From positions 1-24,134 of the forward strand of contig DCQY01000129.1 in NCBI GenBank assembly GCA_002323995.1: a stretch of 24,134 bases of DNA, in the 5' to 3' direction. A program made the translations under genes and the position numbers. The stretch comes from Akkermansiaceae bacterium UBA1506 (GTDB lineage Bacteria > Verrucomicrobiota > Verrucomicrobiia > Verrucomicrobiales > DEV007). Position 1 is the stretch's first letter, and every line of letters begins with the position of its first letter. The notes under the pieces are model-generated. The model had not been told where the DNA came from. It did not search any database and worked only from the letters and a program-made list of their open reading frames with translations. Positions 9,901 through 16,226 of the stretch are shown here, one piece after another.

Positions 9901-10445
9901 AAAAAACCATCGTTGACGGAAACCAGCAACTCCAAGAAAAATCTACAACGGTTCTTGAGCACGCGCTTGAGCTTGTTTCAAGCCGAGCGATGACCGAGCT
10001 GAAAGAAGTGGTAGCTGCTGAAACAGCTTCAATGACTGCCAGTGTGAGCGAGTCCACTGACATCGGCGTAGGTGAAGACTCCCTCGACGCCGCAGCGGAG
10101 AGAATCGAAGCAGTAGCCGCTGAAACACTGGCCTACAAAACTCTCCATGAACTGGATACCGAAGTTGAAACGCTTAGAGACCGGCTCAGTGAATTGAAAA
10201 GTTTTCTCCACACATCCTACACCAAGGCGGATGAGACGAAGTCCGCGGTCAATGCGGCTGCCAAAGTGGCGAGCGAAACTCCGCAGGTGATTGCCGAACG
10301 AAAAAAGTCAGAAAAAGAAGCGGCTCAGGAACTCGCTAAAGCCGAAGCAGATAGAGCACATCAGGAACGACAACTAAGCGAGCAGCAAAAACTGATTGGA
10401 GACTTGCGTGCCAAATACCTCGCGGCTCTTCCCGAAAGAAACTAG
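6954..10445 (+). CDS. Exported cytochrome-c / WD40 beta-propeller / long coiled-coil protein, 1163 aa
   Basis: The ATG at 6954 was preferred over an in-frame TTG at 6909 because it places a standard signal peptide at the very start (MKVRYFLILVIFQLLPAFVHSAE). A planctomycete cytochrome C domain follows at about 30-120, with heme motif C45-TN-C48-H49, the NPDESKGGLDL block, MPPRG at 98-102 and a C-terminal WIKGG. Seven WD40 blades span about 172-460, with blade ends such as VVAWDV, IKIWDT, LYTWEA, IILWEM, LKVWQG and VEVWDV. From about 465 to 1160, roughly 700 residues, the chain is Ala/Glu/Lys/Gln-rich heptad-like coiled coil with almost no Pro or Gly. Heme would be attached in the periplasm, the propeller probably binds a partner, and the rod could span the periplasm or multimerise. 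It is divergent from the DUF1501 operon, whose last gene carries the same type of cytochrome module. Domain calls are firm; the role is unknown. Confidence 0.92.
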   Translation: MKVRYFLILVIFQLLPAFVHSAETAGSAPKITFVDDVLPILENRCTNCHNPDESKGGLDLSTYAATLTGGSGGEVVIPEDDTGSRLFSLTAHLEEPVMPPRGTKATEKELKILSEWIKGGILETSSSTARKSDKPKVDFDAITSGGKPDGPPAMPEHLLLEPAMLTERPNSIPALAHSPWAPVLAVAGQKQVLLYHSEDFDLLGVLPYPEGFPQDLSFSPNGAYLSCGGGRAGKSGNVVAWDVKTGERIIEVGKEYDCVLGADVSPDLKRAVMGGPGRNIKIWDTVAGEQIASIKKHTDWMLSAAYSPDGVIFATGGRGGDLYTWEAATGYEFFTLKGHTKGVTGLSWRPDGNVLASCSEDGQIILWEMNEGSQVKKWNAHPGGALSVAFAPNGNLVSVGRDKTLKVWQGDGKQVKSIEASSDVVLSVAISHDSSRAFSGDIFGNVEVWDVDSGQKLASIVPNPPTIEGQLAYAEQQVSGLKDQLPELKADVETASKELATARTELEHIDKKTGQAKEVLKSNQETFAELQQTIKALTAQLTEKQATANAKDAIVEKTMAALAQANGKLKPSQEKAETLKAAMIASTTALKAAADAQHAAKVAAAKSTLPADQKQKHDQLAALFFQANELKEAAKTDFDAKTRVSLKLAANLSEAKKVAAVSAEQLEKRQTSLASAEIQLTDAMNSRQEAANAVKSGSKDGKPAPDDLIRAQTIAIELEQQARAAAETSRKAVATADATHQQNEADRKRIESQLAPAKATQKQAQASYEAAQTKHSMADTAFKPFREASARAQVDQKNLAAKTAAHKAASNAYQDIKGQSEAADKAAADIAVTIDQHKATLIKVQEEAKAATESLGAKRGEFDLANKQLATQQETIKEAEVIVANATKAKETLQARVADLTKKEADSKKSIELAQAKLESFLFLAKKWEAAAINLTAHEQSEELEDMTTELVELKEEETEAQAEVAQATQSREAAEQTLAEAKKTIVDGNQQLQEKSTTVLEHALELVSSRAMTELKEVVAAETASMTASVSESTDIGVGEDSLDAAAERIEAVAAETLAYKTLHELDTEVETLRDRLSELKSFLHTSYTKADETKSAVNAAAKVASETPQVIAERKKSEKEAAQELAKAEADRAHQERQLSEQQKLIGDLRAKYLAALPERN

Positions 10446-10448
10446 CGA

Positions 10449-10742
10449 CTATCTTGGCGCTTTGTATTTTGGATTAGGAATCGGAAACTTAGCTCCGGTT
10501 TCGAGCAGGGGTTTGATAAGTTTGTCTTCAAGCGTTGCCACCTTCTCTACATTTGACTTGGCCACGTTGTTCTCTTCGTAGAGACCAGATCTGAGATTGC
10601 ATAGTTCAATCGGCCCCTCCCAGAATTTAATCAGTTTCCACTCGCCTTCGCGTGTGATCGAGTAAGGGCCAGGGTCGTGCCGATAGAGCGGGAAGTGCCA
10701 GATGAGGTTGTCGCCAGCAGGAAAATTATCAGTATCTGAATC
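10449..10742 (-). pseudogene. C-terminal relic of a sulfatase (N-terminal three quarters missing)
   Basis: This minus-strand frame is open from 10808 to a TAG at 10449-10451 but has no credible start: its only upstream stretch lies within the Gfo/Idh/MocA gene in another frame. From about 10712 on it encodes a clear formylglycine-sulfatase C-terminal end. It starts DNLIWHFPLYRHDPGPYS, continues REGEWKLIKFWEGPIELCNL, and finishes ETGAKFPIPNPKY. About 87 recognisable residues remain of a family whose members are usually 450-550 aa; the catalytic CxPSR region is absent. It begins within about 40 nt of the stop of the oxidoreductase gene, which suggests that a deletion joined the two. Its stop is only 3 nt from the stop of the convergent WD40 gene. 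The ATG at 10747 is in a different frame and does not rescue it. Confidence 0.8.
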
Positions 10743-10750
10743 TTCATTTT

Positions 10751-12088
10751 CTAAATCACCGGATATTCCCAGGGGCTGCGATAATCCCGTGTCAAGAGTC
10801 CTGCCGCTTCACCATCGCCGGGAATGGTCTCTTTATCACCATCCCACTCAATGCTGCGACCAACCTTGTAGCTGATCATGCCAAGCAAGCTCAAGTTGGT
10901 AGCTTGATGGCCTATCTCTACGTCGGCAACCGGTGTCCTGCTCCGGTCTTCAATACATTCGATAAAGTCACGCCAGAGAGGTGGCACGTTGTGGCCATCC
11001 TTTTCATTGTCAAACTTGGGATCTTCATGAATCACCTGCCCTCCCTTCGCTGGATAAAATGTCCAGCCATCGCGCCATCCCATGTGGAAGGTTCCCTTGG
11101 AACCATAAAAATAGCAGCCCACTCGGGACTTTTCCGCTTCATTTCCCCCAAAGCGGCGGTGTTCCCAAACTGCTGTGAAATTTTCAAACTCATAGGTTGC
11201 CACCTGATGATCCGGGGCATCAGTGGTTTGTTCCAGATCATTCATTACAGCCTCTCCTTTGACTGCCCTTCCTCCAATTGAATAGACAGATTTTGGATAC
11301 TTTTCATCCGTCCACCAGAGGATCTGGTCCAACCAGTGCACGCCCCAGTCACCAAGCGTACCATTGGCAAAATCAAGGAAATTACGAAACCCGCCCGGAT
11401 GAATCCGCTTATTGAAAGGGCGCATCGGTGCCGGCCCACAGTAAAGATCCCAGTCCAGGTTCTTGGGCACCTCCGAATTGGGGGTCGGTGTCTCAGCACC
11501 TCCTCCTCCATGGGCAAAAGCTCGAATCATTCCAATATCACCAGCGCCACCCTCTTTGAGAAACTTCATTCCGCTAACATGATGTGGCCCTATTCGCCGA
11601 TGCATCCCAACCTGCACCACCCGGTCTGCCGCCCTGGCCGCTTTCACCATTGCCCGACTCTCTCCAATCGTATGTCCAGTCGGCTTTTCAACAAATACGT
11701 GAGCCCCCGCTTCAACGCAGGCAATACTCTGTAGAGCATGCCAGTGATCGGGCGTTGAAATGATAGCAATCTCGATATTCTCTTTGTCCAGCATCTCTCG
11801 ATAATCACCATACATGTTCGGAAATTTCCCCGTTAGCGCGTCAACCTCATCTGCGGAAACTTCCAACTCGTCAGAATCAACATCGCAAAGCGCTACCACA
11901 TCACAGCTGCCATCTTTAATTGCCACTCGCAGGATGTTCATACCCCACCAACCCGATCCAATCAGGGCTGTGCGATACTTCTTACCAGACTTCGACTGCG
12001 CCTGAATCCACGGAGCAGTCCATGGGCTTACGAGCACAGTTGCACCAGCAGCAGATCGCATGAATGAGCGTCGATTATGAGGAGTCAT
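10751..12088 (-). CDS. Tat-exported Gfo/Idh/MocA family oxidoreductase, 445 aa
   Basis: This is an NAD(P)-dependent oxidoreductase of the Gfo/Idh/MocA family. A twin-arginine signal is visible at residues 5-12 (NRRSFMRS), followed by a hydrophobic run to QAQS near 31, so the protein is probably exported folded with its cofactor. The Rossmann fold begins with ALIGSGWWGMNI (41-52). TPDHWH is at 122-127, and the diagnostic EKPTGH at 144-149 holds the conserved Lys. The C-terminal half carries the substrate-binding beta sheet, with GTLGDWGVHWLDQ near 245 and WEHRRFGGNE near 315. Length and ending match the exported PVC subgroup, members of which often lie next to sulfatases and other sugar-processing genes. 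That fits the sulfatase remnant directly downstream, and a role in catabolism of a sulfated or unusual sugar is plausible (inference). The substrate cannot be read from sequence. Confidence 0.92.
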   Translation of the reverse strand: MTPHNRRSFMRSAAGATVLVSPWTAPWIQAQSKSGKKYRTALIGSGWWGMNILRVAIKDGSCDVVALCDVDSDELEVSADEVDALTGKFPNMYGDYREMLDKENIEIAIISTPDHWHALQSIACVEAGAHVFVEKPTGHTIGESRAMVKAARAADRVVQVGMHRRIGPHHVSGMKFLKEGGAGDIGMIRAFAHGGGGAETPTPNSEVPKNLDWDLYCGPAPMRPFNKRIHPGGFRNFLDFANGTLGDWGVHWLDQILWWTDEKYPKSVYSIGGRAVKGEAVMNDLEQTTDAPDHQVATYEFENFTAVWEHRRFGGNEAEKSRVGCYFYGSKGTFHMGWRDGWTFYPAKGGQVIHEDPKFDNEKDGHNVPPLWRDFIECIEDRSRTPVADVEIGHQATNLSLLGMISYKVGRSIEWDGDKETIPGDGEAAGLLTRDYRSPWEYPVI

Positions 12089-12420
12089 TGGAATATTAAA
12101 TGCAGTTTAGTGTCAGAATTTTGCATGTCGTTCATAGAAAGGCGACCTGCCCGAACACGAACATGGAGGCAATGCTCTATGATTCCAAGCCTAACGACTA
12201 CGAGTTTTTAATGATCAAATCACGGAAAAATTCAGAAACCTCATTATTTGCGGGATTCGTTTGCCTACCAACATTGTTTCGTCATCGAGAGACAAAACGG
12301 AAATCGTAAGGATCAGCTCTAAAAATCTACTCAAATTTGAGTCAGGCGTTCTAATTTCCAACGGCGCTCGTGTGACTGCCAATTGACAAGTCCCTTGCGA
12401 AACGGCAGACATGGGCAGCT
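12089..12420. other. Intergenic region between divergent oxidoreductase and phosphatase genes
   Basis: These 332 nt hold no gene I can support. Two short overlapping frames (plus 12100-12309, minus 12215-12412) resemble no known protein. A perfect 14-bp palindrome, ACTCAAATTTGAGT, lies at 12329-12342. Just downstream, TCTAAT at 12350-12355 is a fair -10 element about 65 nt before the phosphatase start, which would put the palindrome in the -35/spacer zone. TTGACA at 12383-12388 has no matching -10. Regulatory use is inference. Confidence 0.4.
12329..12342. promoter_or_regulatory. 14-bp perfect palindrome, possible operator
   Basis: ACTCAAATTTGAGT is identical to its own reverse complement. 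It lies 8 bp upstream of a -10-like TCTAAT (12350-12355) in front of the phosphatase/fructosamine-kinase pair. This is the right size and place for a dimeric repressor site, but a single copy in AT-rich DNA is weak evidence. Confidence 0.3.
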
Positions 12421-12909
12421 ATGTCGGACTCAACACGCCTACTTTTCGTTTGCCTCGGAAATATTTGCCGGTCCCCTTCCGGCGAAAACGTGATGCGTCA
12501 CATTATCGACTCAAGGGGATTAAGCGGTGAGTTTGAGATTGATTCCGCGGGCACTGCCGGCTGGCACACCGGCAAACGGCCAGACTCCAGAATGATTGCC
12601 GCCGCAAAGAAACGAGGCATCAAAATGGAAGGGAGAGCTCGACAGGTCAATCCCGATGATTTTGCCCGTTATGACTGGATCTTCGCCATGGATAGAAGCA
12701 ATTATGATGACTTGCTCGATGTAAGAGATCGTTGTCCCAATCCAACCGCGCGACTGATTTTGTTCTGTGAATTCTGTGATGAACACGAAGAGGATGAAGT
12801 CCCCGACCCCTACTACGGTGGTCCTGATGGCTTCGAAAAAGTGCTCGATCTGATAGAGGATGGCTGCACCTCGTTTCTCATGCTTTGGAAAAACAAGGAT
12901 CTGCCATGA
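12421..12909 (+). CDS. Low-molecular-weight protein tyrosine phosphatase family protein, 162 aa
   Basis: This is a cytoplasmic phosphatase of the LMW-PTP fold. The P-loop C11-LGNIC-R17-S is at the N-terminus, with the catalytic Cys11 and Arg17. DSAGTAGWHTGKRPD follows at 41-55, and the general acid Asp129 lies in DPYYGG (129-134). Length and motif order are standard for the family. Its stop TGA overlaps the ATG of the fructosamine-kinase gene (ATGA at 12906-12909), so the two are almost certainly co-translated. LMW-PTP enzymes are best known as protein tyrosine phosphatases or arsenate-reductase relatives. However, a human LMW-PTP has been identified as a protein-ribulosamine-5-phosphatase, the step before a ribulosamine 3-kinase. 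The coupling therefore points to ribulosamine-5-phosphate dephosphorylation rather than signalling. The fold is certain; the substrate is inferred. Confidence 0.95.
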   Translation: MSDSTRLLFVCLGNICRSPSGENVMRHIIDSRGLSGEFEIDSAGTAGWHTGKRPDSRMIAAAKKRGIKMEGRARQVNPDDFARYDWIFAMDRSNYDDLLDVRDRCPNPTARLILFCEFCDEHEEDEVPDPYYGGPDGFEKVLDLIEDGCTSFLMLWKNKDLP

Positions 12910-13784
12910 TAGCCCAATCTATTGTTGATTGGCTTGAAGCGGAGAAAGGACTCCGACTCCGCTTATCGACAGCCCGATCGGTATCAGGCGGGTGCATCAA
13001 CGATGCGCACATCGCAGAGACCGAAGAAGGTGGACTGGTTTTTCTCAAGTCCAACCAAAGAAATCAACTGCCACTCTTCGAAGCCGAAACAAAGTCATTG
13101 GAGCAGCTAAGTTCAGCTGCGGTCGTTCGAGTTCCTACTCCTCTCTGCCATGGAGTTATTGGGGAAACGACAGTGCTGGCGCTTGAGGGAATTGCCATGA
13201 CCAATCGCACCAACAACTCGGTTTCTCAGGAGCGCCTCGGTCTCTCCTTGGCAAATCTTCATCAGTCGTTTCCTCAGACAGAGCAGTTTGGAGCCGACTT
13301 CGATAATTATATCGGAGCCACGCCACAGCCTAATCCTTGGACAGCCTCCTGGGCAGATTTTTTCACGATACACCGCCTCGAATACCAGTTTCAACTCGCT
13401 GAGTCGAGGTGTCACAAGTTTCGAGAGGCTCGCACTCTGCTTGATGCCGTCTATACTCATCTATCTTCGCTGGACATCGTTCCGTCCCTGCTGCACGGAG
13501 ACCTCTGGAGCGGCAATGTCAGCTTCGATGAAACCGGTGCCCCCGTAGTCTTTGATCCTGCTACCTATTTTGGCGATCGTGAGGCTGATATCGCCTTCAC
13601 TCATCTCTTCGGAGGTTTCGGCCCCGATTTCTATGAGGCTTACCGCGGCCAAATCCCACCCGTGGAACCAATTCGTGAGACCATTTACAATCTCTACCAC
13701 CTATTGAACCACTTTAATCTTTTCGGCGGTGGCTATGCTTCGCAGGTAGATTCCTCAATTCAGAAAATCCTTTCGGCCGTCTAG
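12906..13784 (+). CDS. Fructosamine/ribulosamine 3-kinase family protein, 292 aa
   Basis: This is a fructosamine-kinase (FN3K) family protein related to aminoglycoside phosphotransferases. The ATG at 12906 was preferred to an in-frame TTG at 12885 because it gives the ATGA overlap with the phosphatase stop, and because AAGGA lies 6 nt upstream, one of the few clear Shine-Dalgarno sites here. Motifs in order: SGGCIND (27-33), FLKSN (46-50, ATP-binding Lys48), FEAE (58-61), catalytic LHGDLWSGN (196-204, Asp199 and Asn204), metal-binding FDPA (216-219), GDREAD (223-228), LFGGFGPDFYEAY (234-246) and LLNHFNLFGGGY (266-277). The family phosphorylates O3 of ketosamines on protein lysines, which makes them fall off. 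Bacterial members mainly act on ribulosamines and erythrulosamines. With the upstream phosphatase it forms a plausible two-step repair of ribose-5-phosphate-glycated protein. Confidence 0.95.
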   Translation: MIAQSIVDWLEAEKGLRLRLSTARSVSGGCINDAHIAETEEGGLVFLKSNQRNQLPLFEAETKSLEQLSSAAVVRVPTPLCHGVIGETTVLALEGIAMTNRTNNSVSQERLGLSLANLHQSFPQTEQFGADFDNYIGATPQPNPWTASWADFFTIHRLEYQFQLAESRCHKFREARTLLDAVYTHLSSLDIVPSLLHGDLWSGNVSFDETGAPVVFDPATYFGDREADIAFTHLFGGFGPDFYEAYRGQIPPVEPIRETIYNLYHLLNHFNLFGGGYASQVDSSIQKILSAV

Positions 13785-13800
13785 GTAAACGTCCCAAAGC

Positions 13801-13832
13801 AAAAAAACCGCCGACGTGGATTACGTCGGCGG
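13801..13832 (-). terminator. Intrinsic terminator of the EF-hand gene
   Basis: A perfect 10-bp stem, CCGCCGACGT / ACGTCGGCGG, with a 5-nt loop (13808-13832) is followed on the minus strand by seven T residues (A at 13801-13807 on the plus strand). It lies 30 nt after the EF-hand stop. The plus-strand side lacks a T run, so it is probably not an efficient terminator for the convergent kinase gene. Confidence 0.9.
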
Positions 13833-13862
13833 GTGCAGCCTAAATCTTGATGTCAGAGCGAA

Positions 13863-14240
13863 TCAGGAATCAGCGCCTTTCTTTTTTTTGCCCTCGGGTT
13901 TCTTACCGCTAGGGCCGCCTTTTCCTCCAGCACGGGGTGCAGCAAGTTCCTTTTTGGTGAGTTCCCCGTCGCTATTCTTATCGCGAGCAGCAAACAGCTT
14001 GTCGATCGAATTCTCCCCACCTTTTTCCTTGAGTTTGCTCGCCATAGGGGAAGCAGCAAATTCAGCTTTCGAAATGGATCCGTTCTTGTCCGTATCGAGC
14101 TTTTCGAGCATCATTTCAAAACGCTTAGCAGGGTCTCCCTTGCCTCTACCACCTTTGCCTTTTTTGTCGCCATCTTGGGCCTCAAGGCCCAACGTCATTC
14201 CGGCAACCAAAGCGGTCGCCACTAAGAGGATTTTTTTCAT
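13863..14240 (-). CDS. Small exported EF-hand protein, 125 aa
   Basis: This is a small secreted calcium-binding-type protein. The signal peptide is MKKILLVATALVAGMTLGLEAQ. Two canonical 12-residue EF-hand loops follow: D49-TDKNGSISKA-E60 and D87-KNSDGELTKK-E98, each with acidic residues at the usual 1, 3, 5 and 12 or equivalent positions and Gly at position 6. Strongly basic Lys/Gly-rich stretches flank the pair (25-40 and 103-123), an odd feature beside acidic EF loops that might bind polyanions or DNA. Proteins of this build are common in Planctomycetota and Verrucomicrobiota and have no assigned role. It is probably monocistronic: 84 nt separate it from the upstream htpG stop and it has its own terminator. 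Confidence 0.9.
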   Translation of the reverse strand: MKKILLVATALVAGMTLGLEAQDGDKKGKGGRGKGDPAKRFEMMLEKLDTDKNGSISKAEFAASPMASKLKEKGGENSIDKLFAARDKNSDGELTKKELAAPRAGGKGGPSGKKPEGKKKKGADS

Positions 14241-14324
14241 TATTTCGATAGGTTTAGAGTTTAGTCAGGATCGTCGTCCTTCATGAGAGGAAACGCCGCC
14301 TCTGCAGGTCAGTTGCAAAAAAAA

Positions 14325-16190
14325 TCACTTTTTCATCGCTTCTTCCATCAACCGGAAGGTGCGAGAGACAAGGTCAGTCCGATTTTCAAGCAAGCCAGCA
14401 GCCAAAAGAGCATTGTCCAGTAACTGCACCGCAACAAGCTTTGCCAAGTCCGGATTATTCTCGCGCGCCTCAGAAAGTTGGTGAATGAGAGCATGACGAG
14501 GATTGAGTTCAAGATCGACCTTCAAAGGCGGAAGTGGTTCGTCAGGGTTCATCGCCTGCATCATGGCACGCATCTGAGCAGTCATCCCATCTTGCGGAGT
14601 CATTACAGCCGCCGGACTGCTGACGAGGCGTTTACCGGCAGAAACATTTTCGATCTTTTCTCCCAATTCACCGGTCAAAAATTCAGTAAGCAAAGCCATC
14701 TCGTCATCAGACAAGGTTTCACCCTCTGCTTCGACTTTATCATCGTCCCCAAGTTCGAGGCCGGAGCTTGCCGCCGAAACCAGCTGTTTCCCGTCAAATT
14801 CGCGCAGATGCTGGAGTAAATACTCGTCAATCGCATCAAAAAAGAAGATCACTTCCAGCCCGCGAGACTTCAACGCCTCCAGATATGGCCCACCCTCAAT
14901 CGCAGCGCGGTCCGCACCAGTGAGGTAATAAATCTTATCCTGCCCATCTTTCGCACGGGTCAGGTAATCTTCGAAGCCGGTCAACTCCCCTGCCTCGGTC
15001 ATGGAACTTTCAAAACGAAGCAGCTTGGCAAGAGACTCGCGATGATCGAAGTCCACCGCAGCGCCCTCTTTGAGGAAACGACTGAACTTGCCGTAGAACT
15101 CTTTGTATTTATCAGCGTCATCCTTCGATTCGCTCGCGAGAAACTTGAGAAAACGCTTCGTCACGACTTTGTTAAGCTTGCGAACGAGCGAACTGTCCTG
15201 CATCGACTCGCGACTGATGTTGAGCGGAATATCGGCACTGTCGATCACACCGCGCAGAAAACGCAGCCATTCGGGAAGTAGGCCATCCGGCTTATCATCA
15301 ATCAATACGTTCTTGCAGTAAAGGGAAACGCCCGGTTCCATTTGCCCCATACCCCATAATTCCGTGTTCTCAGCCGGGATAAAGACAAGCGCATTGATCT
15401 CAATCGGCATCTCTGAGCTGAAGTGCATCCGATAACGCGGCTCGTCGAAAGCCTTGGCCGAAAACTTGTAGAACTCGTTATATTCCTCGTCAGTAACCTC
15501 AGACTTTTTCTTTCTCCAGATGGCTTCGATCTTATTAATGCGATCTTCCCCAATCATGATTGGGAATGAGACAAAACTGGAATAATTTTCTAGGATCTGC
15601 TTGATGCGGTTATCGCTCGCAAAGTCTTCACAATTCTCACGGAGCTTAATCTCGATACGACAACCTCGATCGACATCACCATTCGCTGTCTCGATCTCGT
15701 AGCCTGTTTTACCATCACTAATCCAGAGAAGGCTTTCGCCTTCGGGTCTCCACGAACGGGTCGTCACGCGGACCTCATCAGCAACCATGAACGCTGAATA
15801 AAAACCGACACCAAACTGACCAATTAGAGCACTCTCTTTCTGCTGAGAATCCTCCATCGCTTTAACGAAAGCCTTAGACCCAGAATGCGCAATCGTTCCC
15901 AGATTCTCATTCAATTCGTCCCGAGTCATTCCAAGACCATGGTCAATAATCGTCACTGTCTTATTCTCCTCATCCACCTCAATTTTGATTTCCATCTCAA
16001 GATCAGGCTGGTGAACCTCACTCTCTGTCAACTGAGTATGGCGCAGCTTTTCCAGTGCATCAGAAGCATTGGAAACCAGTTCACGGACAAAAATCTCTTT
16101 ATCGGTGTAAAGAGAGTTAATTACAATATCGAGAACCTGACTGACTTCAGCCTGGAACTCGCGTTTCTCGGGTGTGTTTGTTTTCGACAT
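14325..16190 (-). CDS. htpG: Molecular chaperone HtpG (bacterial Hsp90), 621 aa
   Basis: This is the cytoplasmic ATP-dependent Hsp90 chaperone and matches the family along its full length. The GHKL ATPase domain shows E37-LVSN41-ASDA (catalytic Glu and Mg-binding Asn), the ATP-lid segment IDHGLGMTRDEL (82-93, Asp83; most homologues have Asn or Thr where His84 lies), GTIAHSGSKAF (98-108) and GQFGVGFYSAF (124-134). The middle domain carries LPLNISRESMQ-type sequence (PLNISRESMQ) and the dimerisation domain completes the protein. The start at 16190 gives the expected N-terminus. A heat-shock-like promoter (16227-16254) lies about 37 nt upstream; no CIRCE inverted repeat was seen. Confidence 0.98.
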   Translation of the reverse strand: MSKTNTPEKREFQAEVSQVLDIVINSLYTDKEIFVRELVSNASDALEKLRHTQLTESEVHQPDLEMEIKIEVDEENKTVTIIDHGLGMTRDELNENLGTIAHSGSKAFVKAMEDSQQKESALIGQFGVGFYSAFMVADEVRVTTRSWRPEGESLLWISDGKTGYEIETANGDVDRGCRIEIKLRENCEDFASDNRIKQILENYSSFVSFPIMIGEDRINKIEAIWRKKKSEVTDEEYNEFYKFSAKAFDEPRYRMHFSSEMPIEINALVFIPAENTELWGMGQMEPGVSLYCKNVLIDDKPDGLLPEWLRFLRGVIDSADIPLNISRESMQDSSLVRKLNKVVTKRFLKFLASESKDDADKYKEFYGKFSRFLKEGAAVDFDHRESLAKLLRFESSMTEAGELTGFEDYLTRAKDGQDKIYYLTGADRAAIEGGPYLEALKSRGLEVIFFFDAIDEYLLQHLREFDGKQLVSAASSGLELGDDDKVEAEGETLSDDEMALLTEFLTGELGEKIENVSAGKRLVSSPAAVMTPQDGMTAQMRAMMQAMNPDEPLPPLKVDLELNPRHALIHQLSEARENNPDLAKLVAVQLLDNALLAAGLLENRTDLVSRTFRLMEEAMKK

Positions 16191-16226
16191 CGCCTATGGA
16201 TCGTTAAATGCGGTGGGTGGCGGGAA

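Noticed and set aside
8574..10211. Several minus-strand ORFs opposite the coiled coil
   Set aside because: Ser/Phe/Leu-rich shadows of Ala/Glu/Lys/Gln-rich coding sequence; no independent evidence.
12383..12411. Consensus -35 TTGACA before the phosphatase gene
   Set aside because: At 17 nt spacing the -10 position reads CAGACA, and the implied start would leave almost no leader before the ATG.
12100..12412. Two overlapping short ORFs in the 332-nt gap before the phosphatase gene
   Set aside because: Neither has recognisable domains, a signal peptide or a ribosome site. The minus frame contains a segment (LEIRTPDSNL) like ones produced by spurious ORFs over RNA genes, but I could not fold a tRNA here.
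14241..14324. T-rich tract and AGAGG / CCTCT repeat after htpG as a terminator
   Set aside because: The T run comes before, not after, the weak hairpin on the minus strand, so the order is wrong for an intrinsic terminator.
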